Below, one piece after another: positions 34,947-43,409 of a stretch of DNA of 64,000 bases. The DNA comes from Thermopolyspora flexuosa (lineage in GTDB: Bacteria > Actinomycetota > Actinomycetes > Streptosporangiales > Streptosporangiaceae): NCBI RefSeq assembly GCF_006716785.1, contig NZ_VFPQ01000001.1:3038001-3102000 (forward strand), written 5' to 3'. The position numbers and the translations under genes are program-made. The notes under the pieces were generated by a model. The model saw only the letters and a program-made list of their open reading frames with translations. It was not told the origin of the DNA and did not search any database. How positions within the stretch are numbered: position 1 is the stretch's first letter; each line of letters begins with the position of its first letter.

Positions 34947-36116
34947 ATGTCGCAACCGAAGCAGGCGCCCCTGGACGCCGCGTCGCTGCCCATGCGGATA
35001 TGGCTCGACGACACCGACGACCCGCTGGACGTGATCGACGCGCTCGCGATCTCCCCGTTCGCGGCCGGCGAGCTGCCCTGGGCGATGTCCGCCCAGCTTG
35101 AGCGGGTACGGCCGGACGCCCCGCTGATGCCGGCCGACGCGAGGCTGCTGCGCGTCAGCATCCAGCGCAAGGGCAACGAGTCCCGGCTCGCCTGCGGCGA
35201 CGGCTGGCTGCTGCGCGCGGTGCGGCGCTGGGACAGGACGGCCTCGGTCCTGGTGACCGCCGCCGCCGAGGACGTGGCGCGGCGGGTACTGGAGGAGAGC
35301 ATCCGCGACGCGACCGAGCCCCCGCCGGTGACCGACCACGTCACCATGGGCTTCCTGCACTGGTCGGGCGGCGTCCTCCAGCGTTCCCACCGGCCCATCA
35401 CCGCCCCGACCTGGGAGTCCATCCGCGGCAACTACCCGCGGTCCGCGCAGGGCGAGCTGGACCGGCTGTTCACCCTCACCCCCTCCGAGTCGATGGGGCG
35501 GTTGCTGCTGCTGCACGGCCCGCCGGGCACCGGCAAGACCACCCTGCTGCGCACGCTGGCGCGCGAGTGGCACTCGTGGTGCCACACCGACTGCGTGCTC
35601 GACCCGGAGAGCCTGTTCGGCGAGCCCGGCTACCTGATGGAGGTGGTCCTCGACGACGGCGGCAGGGAGGAGGACCGGTGGCGGCTGCTCGTGCTCGAGG
35701 ACTGCGACGAACTCATCCGCGCGGGCGCGAAGCAGGTGACCGGCCAGGGCCTGTCCCGGCTGCTCAACCTCACCGACGGCCTGCTCGGCCAGGGCGGCCG
35801 CATCCTCGTCGCGATCACCACGAACGAGCCCATCTCCCACCTGCACCCCGCGGTCACCCGGCCGGGCCGCTGCCTCGCCGAGATCGAGGTGGGCCGCCTC
35901 TCCTACGAGGAGGCCGTGTCCTGGCTGACCTCGCGCCCGGCGACCGGCGCGGACGCCGAGGGCTCGCCGAACGGCGAGGCGCCCGCGGTCTCCCCCGCCG
36001 AGCTCGTCACCCGCGTCCCGGCCCAGGGCGCGACCCTCGCCGAGCTGTACGCCCTGCTCGCCGGACGGCCCATCGGCCGCAGCACGGAACCCGAGGAGAC
36101 CGGGCTGTACCTGTGA
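34947..36116 (+). CDS. AAA-family ATPase with DUF5925-type N-terminus
   Basis: 389 residues. ATG 34947 is chosen over ATG 34938 because the AGGA at 34932 is 11 bases from the former and only two from the latter. The N-terminal ~170 residues are an uncharacterised domain (MRIWLDDTDDPLDVIDALAI). The AAA core has Walker A HGPPGTGKTT (about 190-198), Walker B LLVLEDCDEL (about 247-254), a sensor-1-like strand ILVAITTNEP and a PGRC arginine-finger region. It resembles CbbX/FtsH-type AAA cores in actinomycetes of unknown target. A strong terminator follows. Confidence 0.82.
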   Translation: MSQPKQAPLDAASLPMRIWLDDTDDPLDVIDALAISPFAAGELPWAMSAQLERVRPDAPLMPADARLLRVSIQRKGNESRLACGDGWLLRAVRRWDRTASVLVTAAAEDVARRVLEESIRDATEPPPVTDHVTMGFLHWSGGVLQRSHRPITAPTWESIRGNYPRSAQGELDRLFTLTPSESMGRLLLLHGPPGTGKTTLLRTLAREWHSWCHTDCVLDPESLFGEPGYLMEVVLDDGGREEDRWRLLVLEDCDELIRAGAKQVTGQGLSRLLNLTDGLLGQGGRILVAITTNEPISHLHPAVTRPGRCLAEIEVGRLSYEEAVSWLTSRPATGADAEGSPNGEAPAVSPAELVTRVPAQGATLAELYALLAGRPIGRSTEPEETGLYL

Positions 36117-36132
36117 CGGCCCGCCGTCGAAC

Positions 36133-36164
36133 CGGCGGCGTGGCGGCCCGTCGCCACGCCGCCG
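36133..36164. terminator. Bidirectional hairpin terminator
   Basis: CGGCGGCGTGGCG pairs exactly with CGCCACGCCGCCG (13 bp) around a 6-base loop, between the converging AAA and DoxX genes. Confidence 0.8.
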
Positions 36165-36195
36165 CCAGGCCGGCCGCCGCGGGTACGGCCCCGGC

Positions 36196-36627
36196 TCAGC
36201 CGGACCGACGGCAGGCGCCCAGCTCCTCGACCACCAGGCCGAGGCCGATACCGAGCAGCCACACGTCCTTCGCCAGCGCCGTGCCCTGCTCGGTGGGCCG
36301 CAGCGTGTGCTCCTCGCGCATCCCCGGCGTCCGCAGGTAGAGGCCGAGCAGCCCGCCCGCGAACGCGCTCAGCCCGGCCCCGGCCAGCAGGCCGGGTACG
36401 AACGGCACCAGCAACGCCGTACCCAGGGCGATCTCGACCTTGGAGAGCAGCCGGGTGAACCGCACCGGGTCCATGTTCTCCAGGAAGGGATAGGTCCCCT
36501 TGGCCATCGCGTGCAGCTCGGTCGCCGTCTTCTCGTCCGCACGGGCCTTGCCGAGACCCGAGTTGAGGATCACCGCCCCCGCGGCGAGCCGGCCGGGCAG
36601 CTGGTGCGGACGCGCGAACAGCCTCAT
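36196..36627 (-). CDS. DoxX-family membrane protein
   Basis: 143 residues with a good ribosome site (GAGAGGGG). The pattern is DoxX-like: LPGRLAAGAVILNSGLGKAR, then PVRFTRLLSKVEIALGTALL, with three to four hydrophobic segments and a conserved KDVWLLGIGLGLV at the end. DoxX relatives are small quinone- or thiol-linked membrane proteins. The specific role is unknown. Confidence 0.8.
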   Translation of the reverse strand: MRLFARPHQLPGRLAAGAVILNSGLGKARADEKTATELHAMAKGTYPFLENMDPVRFTRLLSKVEIALGTALLVPFVPGLLAGAGLSAFAGGLLGLYLRTPGMREEHTLRPTEQGTALAKDVWLLGIGLGLVVEELGACRRSG

Positions 36628-37007
36628 CGCATTCCCCTCTCGACGGTGCCTCCCATGACCACCGCCCCTACCCGCACCACCCGTAGGTAGCCGGGCACCG
36701 GATGAATTCGGGGGGCACCGCCCTGGCGGCGCTGTTCGCCTCCGTCAACGCTCGGATCGGTCGCTCAGCCGACCTTTACGCGTCACCGCCCCGATCACCG
36801 CGCATGCCTCTCGAGTGCCTGCGGCGCGCGACCCCCGCATTCCGCGGCGGACGACACGGCTATGAGGCTTGGCGAACCCGGGCCTTCCGGGCTCCGGCCG
36901 GTCCGCGGCGCTACCTACCGTCGCCGGCCCGGCTCCGCGGTCGGGACATGCCGCCGGGCGAAGCCCGAAATAACCTCATCATCGTCATCGAGGGGACACG
37001 GCTGGAG
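36628..37007. other. Intergenic region, nothing recognised
   Basis: 380 bp upstream of the DoxX gene and downstream of the immunity-like gene. No frame has a plausible start and ribosome site; no strong repeat or hairpin was seen. Confidence 0.45.
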
Positions 37008-37829
37008 TCAGCGCAGCTCCTCCAGCCGAAGCAACGCGTCGTTCACAATGCCCCACAATAGGTGGTCATCAAGATCCCGCGGACAACGGATCTCAGGGTC
37101 GGGCACGTATTCGTCGAGAGCATAGAACACGTCATGGAGAATCCGCTCGAACCGCCCCGCCACCCTTTCGCCCGCGATCAGTGCGTTGGTCCGGGCCTGC
37201 AACCATGCCCGGCGGAACTCGGGCCCCGAGATATCTCCCGCGACATAGCGCCTCATCAACTCCAGCTGCCTGGCGGTATTCGTACCAGGAGCCACCTGCG
37301 AGGGCGCCCGCCATGCGGTCCACAATGGAGGGTATTCTCTTGAGACCGCAAGGGGCCCGGGCCTGCCGGTTCTTCTTGCATATCTCGCGAATCCTGCCTT
37401 GGCTTCGTCGATTCCCCGCCCCACGCAAATGTCAACGAAAACCGCGCTCCCGGCCACGAGCGAATATCCGTCATCCGTGAGGAGGATCGCTCCTGACAGG
37501 TCAGCGAGGACCACCAGCGCGTTAACAGGTTGACCAGGCGGGCTGTCGATGAGATGCCGATCGGTCAACGGTACCTGCACACCGTGCGGATCCACATCGT
37601 CAGCCGCGTCCAGTCGCACGACCATCCCGTGACCGACCCTGATGAAGCGCGCCGCCGACTCGATCCGGTTCGCGAGATCTCCTTGTGTGATCGCCGACTC
37701 CGGAATCGGGGCGACGACCTTGTCGCCATCCGCGATCCACTCGGCCCGGAAGCGATACGGGCTCGCCAATATCCGGCCGGTGAGACCGGTCTCCGGGCGG
37801 GATGATCGTTCGTTCACGTTCTCCACCAC
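37008..37829 (-). CDS. Protein with colicin-immunity-like C-terminal domain
   Basis: About 273 residues if started at one of the two GTGs at 37829/37826; the frame stays open to 37991 but that extension is only Arg-rich. The last ~85 residues (LMRRYVAGDISGPEFRRAWL, then HDVFYALDEYVPDPEIR and LLWGIVNDALLRL) match the pattern of bacterial self-protective colicin-like immunity proteins (Colicin_immun family). The N-terminal ~150 residues form a separate domain that I do not recognise (GHGMVVRLDAADDV, ALVVLADLSGAILLTDDGYS). No toxin gene is adjacent. Base composition is less GC-biased than the neighbours, consistent with an acquired gene. Confidence 0.65.
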   Translation of the reverse strand: MVENVNERSSRPETGLTGRILASPYRFRAEWIADGDKVVAPIPESAITQGDLANRIESAARFIRVGHGMVVRLDAADDVDPHGVQVPLTDRHLIDSPPGQPVNALVVLADLSGAILLTDDGYSLVAGSAVFVDICVGRGIDEAKAGFARYARRTGRPGPLAVSREYPPLWTAWRAPSQVAPGTNTARQLELMRRYVAGDISGPEFRRAWLQARTNALIAGERVAGRFERILHDVFYALDEYVPDPEIRCPRDLDDHLLWGIVNDALLRLEELR

Positions 37830-38473
37830 ACTGATCGCCGATTTTCTCCGCGGCGAGCGACGCCGCGGATCAGGTCGTAACGAGCGGTCAGGGTGCGTGC
37901 GGCGCTTGCGGTCGATGGTGCGGGACGTATGGACCCCGGCCCTCCACCATCCGGCCCTACGTCTGTGAAATATCGCCCACATCATGATCAAGGTATGTCA
38001 CGATGTCAAGGAAATATCCTGAATCATCCGCACAAGGTGACATGGATCGGCAGGCAGCACGATCGACATCAATCTTCGGGCTCGCCGTCCGAGACGATCG
38101 GAAAACATCATGACGGCCATCCGTAAGGCCGCTTGCGGCCGGTCGGCCGTGCCGGTTGCCGGCCGTTCCGTTCCGGGCCACGCCGGGCGTCTCGCCGCTG
38201 AAATCCGACGCCCGCAAGACCATCGGGTGGGCCACCGGCCGTTTCCACGGACGCACGGTGCGCATCGGCCACGTCCCGTAGGAGGAATGTGCGGTGGGCG
38301 GCCGCCATCCTGCACGGCGTCGCAACGCGCCGAATATGACGCGATCGGAGGGCTTCGGCCCGGATCGAATGGTTCCGCGAATCACAGTGCGGGGGCGAGG
38401 CACGCGTGACGCCGCATGCCCGGCGTTCGCATCGATCATCCTCGGGTAGGGCCCAGCCGGGAGGTGGGCAATC
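37830..38473. other. Intergenic region between divergent genes
   Basis: About 640 bp. Short frames occur on both strands, but none has a convincing ribosome site or recognisable product. It includes promoters for 37829 (-) and 38474 (+); AT-rich around 37960-38060. Confidence 0.45.
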
Positions 38474-39895
38474 GTGTCGGATCGGCCGGACACCTATGAC
38501 GTGATCGTGCTCGGCGCGGGCCCGGTCGGCGAGAACGTCGTCGGCCGGGTCGTGGCGGGCGGCCTCACCGCGGCGATCGTGGAGAAGCGCCTCGCGGGCG
38601 GGGAGTGCTCCTACTACGCGTGCATCCCGAGCAAGGCGCTGCTGCGGCCCATGGATCTCGCCGCCGAGGTGGGGCGCATGCCGGGCCTGAGCCTCGGACC
38701 TGTCGACGCCGCGGCCGTGCTCGCCCGGCGCGACGAGGCGATCGGCCACCTCGACGACGCCGAGCAGGTGGGCTGGATCGAGTCGGTGCCGGCGGCGTTG
38801 TTCCGCGGGCACGGCAGGCTCGCCGGGCCGCGCCGGGTCGAGGTGACCGGCCCCGACGGCGGGGTGCGCACGCTCACCGCCCGGCACGCGGTGGTGGTCG
38901 CGACCGGCAGCACGCCGAGCGTGCCGGACGTGCCCGGGCTGCGCGCGGCGCGGCCGTGGACGAACCGGGAGGCGACCACCGCACGGGAGATCCCCCGGCG
39001 GCTCGTGGTGATCGGCGGCGGGGTGGTCGCCTGCGAGATGGCGCAGGCGCTGCGTTTCCTCGGCGCGGCGGCGACCGTGATGCTCGTGCGCGGGCGGCGG
39101 CTGCTCGGCCGCACCGAGCCGTTCGCGGGCGGGCTGGTCGCCGCGTCGCTGCGGGACGCGGGGATCGACGTGCGGTTCGGCGAGTCGGTCGCCCGCGTGG
39201 AGCGGCCCGCGCCCGGCGGGCCGGTGACCGTGCACACCACCTCGGGCGCGCGCCTGGAGGCCGACGAGATCCTCGTCGCCACCGGCCGGGAGCCCGCCGT
39301 ACGCGACATCGGGCTGGAGACCGTGGGGCTCTCCCCCGGCGGGCCGCTCGAGGTGGGGGACGACCTGCGGGTGACCGCGGTGCCCGAGGGCTGGCTGTAC
39401 GCGGCGGGGGACGTCAACGGGCGCAACCTGCTCACCCACATGGGCAAGTACCAGGCGCGGGTGTGCGGCGACGTGATCGTCGCGCGGGCCAAGGGCCGGC
39501 CCGAGGACGCCCCGGGGCTGCGGGCCGTGGCCGACGCGCTCGGCCCGCCGCAGGTGATCTTCACCGATCCGCAGGTGGCCGCGGTGGGCCGTACCGAGGA
39601 GCAGGCCCGGGCCGAGGGGTTTCCGGTGCGGGTCGTCGAGTACGACATCGGCAACGTCTCCGGCGCCTACCTGCTCGGCGACGGCTACACCGGCCGGGCC
39701 AAGGCGGTGGTGGACGAGGAGCACCGGATCCTGCTCGGCGTCACCTTCGTGGGGCCCGGGGTCGGCGAGCTGCTGCACGCCGCCACCGTCGCGGTCACCG
39801 CGCGGGTCCCGCTCGACCGGCTGTGGCACGCGGTGCCCGCATTTCCCACGGTGAGTGAAATCTGGCTTCGGCTATTGGAGGAGTACGGCCTTTGA
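38474..39895 (+). CDS. Pyridine nucleotide-disulfide oxidoreductase-like flavoprotein
   Basis: 473 residues from GTG 38474 (GGGAGG upstream). FAD motif DVIVLGAGPVGENVV at the N-terminus, a redox Cys pair spaced C-x4-C in GGECSYYACIPSKALL, an NAD(P) motif LVVIGGGVVACEMAQAL and a second FAD motif LYAAGDVNGRNLLTHMGKY. It differs from dihydrolipoamide dehydrogenase in the interface motif: the catalytic HPT becomes FPT (AFPTVSEIW), as in mercuric-reductase-like and uncharacterised relatives. The electron acceptor is unknown. No pyruvate or 2-oxoacid complex genes are nearby. Confidence 0.88.
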   Translation: MSDRPDTYDVIVLGAGPVGENVVGRVVAGGLTAAIVEKRLAGGECSYYACIPSKALLRPMDLAAEVGRMPGLSLGPVDAAAVLARRDEAIGHLDDAEQVGWIESVPAALFRGHGRLAGPRRVEVTGPDGGVRTLTARHAVVVATGSTPSVPDVPGLRAARPWTNREATTAREIPRRLVVIGGGVVACEMAQALRFLGAAATVMLVRGRRLLGRTEPFAGGLVAASLRDAGIDVRFGESVARVERPAPGGPVTVHTTSGARLEADEILVATGREPAVRDIGLETVGLSPGGPLEVGDDLRVTAVPEGWLYAAGDVNGRNLLTHMGKYQARVCGDVIVARAKGRPEDAPGLRAVADALGPPQVIFTDPQVAAVGRTEEQARAEGFPVRVVEYDIGNVSGAYLLGDGYTGRAKAVVDEEHRILLGVTFVGPGVGELLHAATVAVTARVPLDRLWHAVPAFPTVSEIWLRLLEEYGL

Positions 39896-40290
39896 CGCCG
39901 CGGCCGTGAGCCGGCCGCCGAACCGCCAAGGCCGATTCCGGCGGGCGCGGGCGCACGATTTTCCCGCCTCTCCCCCGCCCACGGTACGGCTCGCGCGCTT
40001 TGCCGGCGGGGCGGCCGTGCGGGCGCCGTGACGAGGAGCGGCGGGGGTTTCACCGGGCGGTGAGCAGGCGATTACAAAAAGCAGAAATGCCCGGATATTG
40101 GATCCCAGGAACGTTTTTCAGAGAGAGTGCCCTCTCGCCCTATCACGCGGCGATTGCTGGCATGATGGATCGCAAGCCCCGGCGAGCAAGGCACTTCCGT
40201 CCGGAGCGCGTTCTCCGGCGTGGTCGCGTGGCGCCGCCACGGGCGGCACGGATTGTATTCACCCGTGGTATCGACAGGAGGACCGGTCGA
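39896..40290. other. Intergenic region, no gene
   Basis: About 395 bp. The frame of the GntR gene is open through it but without coding character. AT-richer at 40070-40130. It presumably holds the GntR promoter. Confidence 0.5.
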
Positions 40291-40992
40291 TTGTCCATCG
40301 GCGAGACCCATCGCACGCTCCGTGACGAGGTGGCCGATCAGTTACGGCGCTGGATTCTCGACGGCACGCTCGCCCCTGGGGCCCGGCTCGCCGAGGGCGC
40401 GCTGTCGAACCGGCTGGGCGTCTCCCGGCTGCCGGTGCGGGAGGCCTTCCGGCGGCTGGAGGCCGAGGGGCTGGTGCAGACGATCCCGCGCCGGGGCGTG
40501 CGCGTGGTGCAGTTCGACGCCGAGGAGCAGAGCACGATCCTGGAGATCCGCCTGTCCCTCGAGCTGATCGCGATCCGCAAGCTCACCGAGCGCCGGGACC
40601 CCGGCACGCTCGCCGAGCTGCGCCGGGTGCTGGAGGCGGGCGACCACGCGGCCGCGGTCGGCGACGACGAGACCCTGGCCCGCCTCAACGCCGAGTTCCA
40701 CGACCTGGTCGCCGCGGGCACCGGCTCCAAGGTGCTCGGCGACCTGATCCGCTCCGTGCGCAACCAGGCCCGGCAGTTACGCGCCGGCCGTACGGGCGCG
40801 CCCGCCGACTCCTGGCCGGAGCACGCCGCGGTGATCCGCGCCGTGCTCGACGCCGACGCCGAGATGGCCGCCCTGCTCATGCGCCGCCACCTGGTCGCCC
40901 GCCACGAGGCCGCCGTCCAGGACGGCACCCCACCCGCCCCGGCGCCCGCACCGCCCCACACCTTCAGGCCGGCGCCCCACCCGGCCTCCTGA
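40291..40992 (+). CDS. GntR-family transcriptional regulator, FCD subfamily (FadR-like)
   Basis: 233 residues from TTG 40291, chosen because AGGAGG lies nine bases upstream and the winged-helix domain begins at once (THRTLRDEVADQLRRWILDG, with the recognition part GVSRLPVREAFRRLEAEGLV). An all-helical FCD ligand-binding domain follows (about 80-215), with the metal/ligand residues in RLNAEFHDLVAAGTG and HAAVIRAVLDAD...RRHLVARHE. It probably regulates catabolic genes in response to an organic acid. A decayed amidohydrolase lies just downstream on the other strand. Confidence 0.9.
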   Translation: MSIGETHRTLRDEVADQLRRWILDGTLAPGARLAEGALSNRLGVSRLPVREAFRRLEAEGLVQTIPRRGVRVVQFDAEEQSTILEIRLSLELIAIRKLTERRDPGTLAELRRVLEAGDHAAAVGDDETLARLNAEFHDLVAAGTGSKVLGDLIRSVRNQARQLRAGRTGAPADSWPEHAAVIRAVLDADAEMAALLMRRHLVARHEAAVQDGTPPAPAPAPPHTFRPAPHPAS

Positions 40993-41005
40993 CCGGTCCC
41001 CGCGG

Positions 41006-41262
41006 CCGGTGCTTCTCAGAGCCGAAGATCCTTGCGGCGTTGCCGTACGGCACGGCCTCGCCGGTCTCCTCGGGCGGCCCGAGGTCGTCGCGGATCGCGC
41101 GATGTCGCCGGAGATGCCGGGCAGCCCGGGCCGGCCGGTCGCCGCCGGACACGAACCGTCGTACAGGATGCCGCCGCCGGGGGACCCGGCCGCCCAGCCC
41201 GCCCTCGAAGGCTTGAGCCCCAAGGTCGTGACCACGTGGACGGGGGCGTGGATCACTCGCAT
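41006..41262 (-). pseudogene. Relic of an amidohydrolase_2-type gene, C-terminal end
   Basis: On the minus strand two overlapping frames read like the end of an amidohydrolase: GILYDGSCPAATGRPGLPGI in one, then, after a frameshift near 41103, IRDDLGPPEETGEAVPYGNA followed by ARIFGSEKH in another. Homologues typically end with a GSDxP strand and a (E)xxxxYGNAARLFGL helix. There is no intact start, and the frame does not end cleanly. Recognition is from memory of the family pattern. Confidence 0.45.
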
Positions 41263-41330
41263 GCGATCGGTGTTTCCCCGCGGAACAGGAAAAGGCCGAC
41301 CGCGTATCGCGACCGGCCCTTCGCCGCTGG

Positions 41331-41405
41331 TCGGGACGGCGAGATTTGAACTCGCGACCCCTAGACCCCCAGTCTAGTGCGCTAACCAAGCTGCGCCACG
41401 TCCCG
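41331..41405 (-). tRNA. tRNA-Pro (anticodon GGG)
   Basis: Reading the minus strand: acceptor CGGGACG pairs with CGTCCCG, D-arm GCGC...GCGC with TTGGTTA loop, anticodon stem CTAGA/TCTAG around loop CTGGGGG (anticodon GGG), and T-arm GCGAG-TTCAAAT-CTCGC. The discriminator base is A and no CCA is encoded. Confidence 0.95.
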
Positions 41406-41645
41406 CCGCCGGGGGCGTCCCCGGCATCCGAGCACGTTGTGCTCGGGAGAAACATTACCACGCGCGCGGCCCTGCCGTGGCCGTGGCGACGCTTCCGCGA
41501 TCTTCGTCGTCCCGGCTCCCGTACGCGGACCGGCCCACGCCGGCCGGTTGCCACCGGGCCGGACGTGGGCCGGGAGGAGGAGGGGTTCGGCCGGGCCCGG
41601 GTGACCCCGGGCCGCGGACGGTGCGTACCTGGCTCAGGAGCGCAC

Positions 41646-43058
41646 TCAGTTCGAGAAGGTGAACCAGTTGAGGTTGACGAAGTCCGCGGGCTGGCCGCTG
41701 GAGAACGTGATGTACACGGTGTGCTTGCCGGTGGTCGGCGCGATGTTCGCCGGGACCGTGCGCCAGCTCTGCCATCCGCCGGTGTTGGCGATCGCGAAGT
41801 CGCCGATCGGGGTGGCGGTGGGGCTGCCGAGCCGTACCTGGACGAGGCCGCTCACCCCGGCCGGGGCGCCGGAGGCGACGCGGGCCTTGAACTGCGTCAC
41901 CGGTGTGGTGCCGAAGTCCACGTTGTCGTAGCGCAGCCAGTCGCCGTTGGCGATGCCGCCGACGTTACGGCCGCCGCCCTCGTCGGTGGTCGGCTCGGTG
42001 AAGGTGCCCTGCTGGGCGCTGAAGTCCTCGGCCTGGATGGTCGAGCGGGCGTTGAAGCCGCCGCCCGGGTTCGGGGTGGGCGTGGAGCCGCCGCTGCCGC
42101 TCTGCCACACGCCGACGTAGTCGACGACCATCGGTCGGCCGGGCACGGTCGCGGCGGTCGGGGTGGTGCGGCCCGCGACCCCGTCGGGGAAGCCGCCGCC
42201 GATCGCCACGTTGAGCAGCAGGAAGTATCCGGCGTGGCTCGTCATGTTCGACCAGGTGGTCGCGTCGAGCTGGTTCTGCCGGACGGTGTGGTAGAGCTGG
42301 CCGTCGACGTACCACCGCAGCTCGTTGGGGCTCTTCGAGGTGTCCCACTCGAACCGGTAGGTGTGCATCCCGGCCTGGCAGGTCGTGCCGGGGCACTCCC
42401 GGCTGCCCTGGATGCCGTCGTACTCGTTGCACGGCCCGGCCGGCGCGACGCCGCAGTGGAGCACGCCCCAGACCCGGTTGAGCCCGTTGACGTTCTCCAT
42501 GATGTCGAACTCGCCGATGCGCGGCCAGTTCCAGTAGTCGCCCCGGTACGGCGAGCCGAGCGCCCAGAACGCGGGCCAGTAGCCGAGCGCGGCCTCACCG
42601 GTCACGTTCGGCATCTGGATGCGGGCCTCGATCCGCAGCACGCGGCCGGGGGCGGGCTTGAAGTCGGCGCGCCGGGTCTCGATCCGGGCCGAGGTCCACT
42701 CGCCGGAGGCGCTGCGCAGCGGGGTGATGCGCAGGTTGCCGTTGCCGTCGAGGCTCACGTTCGCCGGGTCGGCGGTGTACCGCTGGATCTCGCCGGTGCC
42801 CCAGTTGTTCGGGCCGCCCGGGTAGGAGTGGCCGGTGTCGAAGATCCAGTTCTCCGACGAGGGCAGCGAGCCGGCCGGGCCGTTGAAGTCGTCGGCCCAC
42901 ACCAGCGACCAGCCGGAGTAGGTCGGCACGGACGCGTTCGCCGGTGTGGCGACCGCGAACGACGCGAGCAGGGTGACCGCCGCGGCGACGAGCGCGGCGA
43001 GCGTGCGCCGGCGCCACCGGGGCGCCGAGGCGGGATGGGGATGGATGGGGACACGCAT
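41646..43058 (-). CDS. Secreted GH16 endo-beta-1,3-glucanase with C-terminal CBM6
   Basis: 470 residues. ATG 43058 is preferred over ATG 43064 because AGAGAGG is seven bases upstream. Signal peptide about 1-43 (basic start, then LAALVAAAVTLLASFAVATP, cleavage after ANA). GH16 domain about 45-300 with the catalytic E-x-D-x-x-E in GEFDIMENVNG (about residues 182-187). A Gly/Ser/Pro linker and a carbohydrate-binding module family 6 follow (QAEDFSAQQGTFTEPTTDEG, then the end FVNLNWFTF). It hydrolyses laminarin-type beta-1,3-glucans outside the cell. A CebR-like operator lies upstream. Confidence 0.93.
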   Translation of the reverse strand: MRVPIHPHPASAPRWRRRTLAALVAAAVTLLASFAVATPANASVPTYSGWSLVWADDFNGPAGSLPSSENWIFDTGHSYPGGPNNWGTGEIQRYTADPANVSLDGNGNLRITPLRSASGEWTSARIETRRADFKPAPGRVLRIEARIQMPNVTGEAALGYWPAFWALGSPYRGDYWNWPRIGEFDIMENVNGLNRVWGVLHCGVAPAGPCNEYDGIQGSRECPGTTCQAGMHTYRFEWDTSKSPNELRWYVDGQLYHTVRQNQLDATTWSNMTSHAGYFLLLNVAIGGGFPDGVAGRTTPTAATVPGRPMVVDYVGVWQSGSGGSTPTPNPGGGFNARSTIQAEDFSAQQGTFTEPTTDEGGGRNVGGIANGDWLRYDNVDFGTTPVTQFKARVASGAPAGVSGLVQVRLGSPTATPIGDFAIANTGGWQSWRTVPANIAPTTGKHTVYITFSSGQPADFVNLNWFTFSN

Positions 43059-43279
43059 ACTCATGCCTCTCTGGGTGGGGGGATGGAGGCAAAGGCGGGT
43101 CCGGTACGGCGGAGCACGGGCGCCCGTGCCCGCACGAGACCCGCCCGAAAACGACGCGTCGCCGAGGGCTCACCCCGCTCTTCCGCGCTGCGGAAGATCG
43201 AGGAAACGCTCTCTTAACCGGAGACGGTAGAGTGCGCAAAAACGGCTGTCAACAGCAAAGTAAAGTTTGTTGTCGGATC

Positions 43280-43295
43280 TGAGAGCGCTCTCTCA
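43280..43295. promoter_or_regulatory. LacI/CebR-type operator upstream of the GH16 gene
   Basis: TGAGAGCGCTCTCTCA contains the 12-bp palindrome GAGAGCGCTCTC, close to the CebR site TGGGAGCGCTCCCA that controls glucan-degrading genes in actinomycetes. A partial half-site (AACGCTCTC) occurs near 43205. This suggests oligosaccharide-inducible repression of the glucanase. Confidence 0.7.
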
Positions 43296-43347
43296 CCGGA
43301 ACCGTTCCAGGGTTGTGCGCGCTCCGTGGGCGTGATCTAGCCGAACA

Positions 43348-43386
43348 GTGACTTAGGCTTACCTAAAGTGATTTAGGTGCGCCTAA
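43348..43386. promoter_or_regulatory. Two tandem DtxR/IdeR-type iron boxes
   Basis: GTGACTTAGGCTTACCTAA (43348-43366) and TTAGGTGCGCCTAA (43373-43386) both match the TTAGGCTAACCTAA core of the iron box. They end 23 bases before the siderophore-interacting protein start, so they should overlap its promoter. Confidence 0.8.
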
Positions 43387-43409
43387 GAAGCGCAGTTCAG
43401 GGAGGCCGG

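Noticed and set aside
34508-35101. Plus-strand frame upstream of the AAA gene
   Set aside because: Overlaps the start of the AAA gene out of frame, has no ribosome site and no recognisable motifs.
37957-38493. Several overlapping frames in the 37.9-38.5 kb gap
   Set aside because: None has a ribosome site plus codon bias. They overlap one another on both strands and the translations are Arg/Pro/Ser-rich.
41346-43217. Long plus-strand frame starting in the tRNA and covering the GH16 gene
   Set aside because: Antisense to a clearly recognised secreted glucanase; its start lies inside tRNA-Pro.
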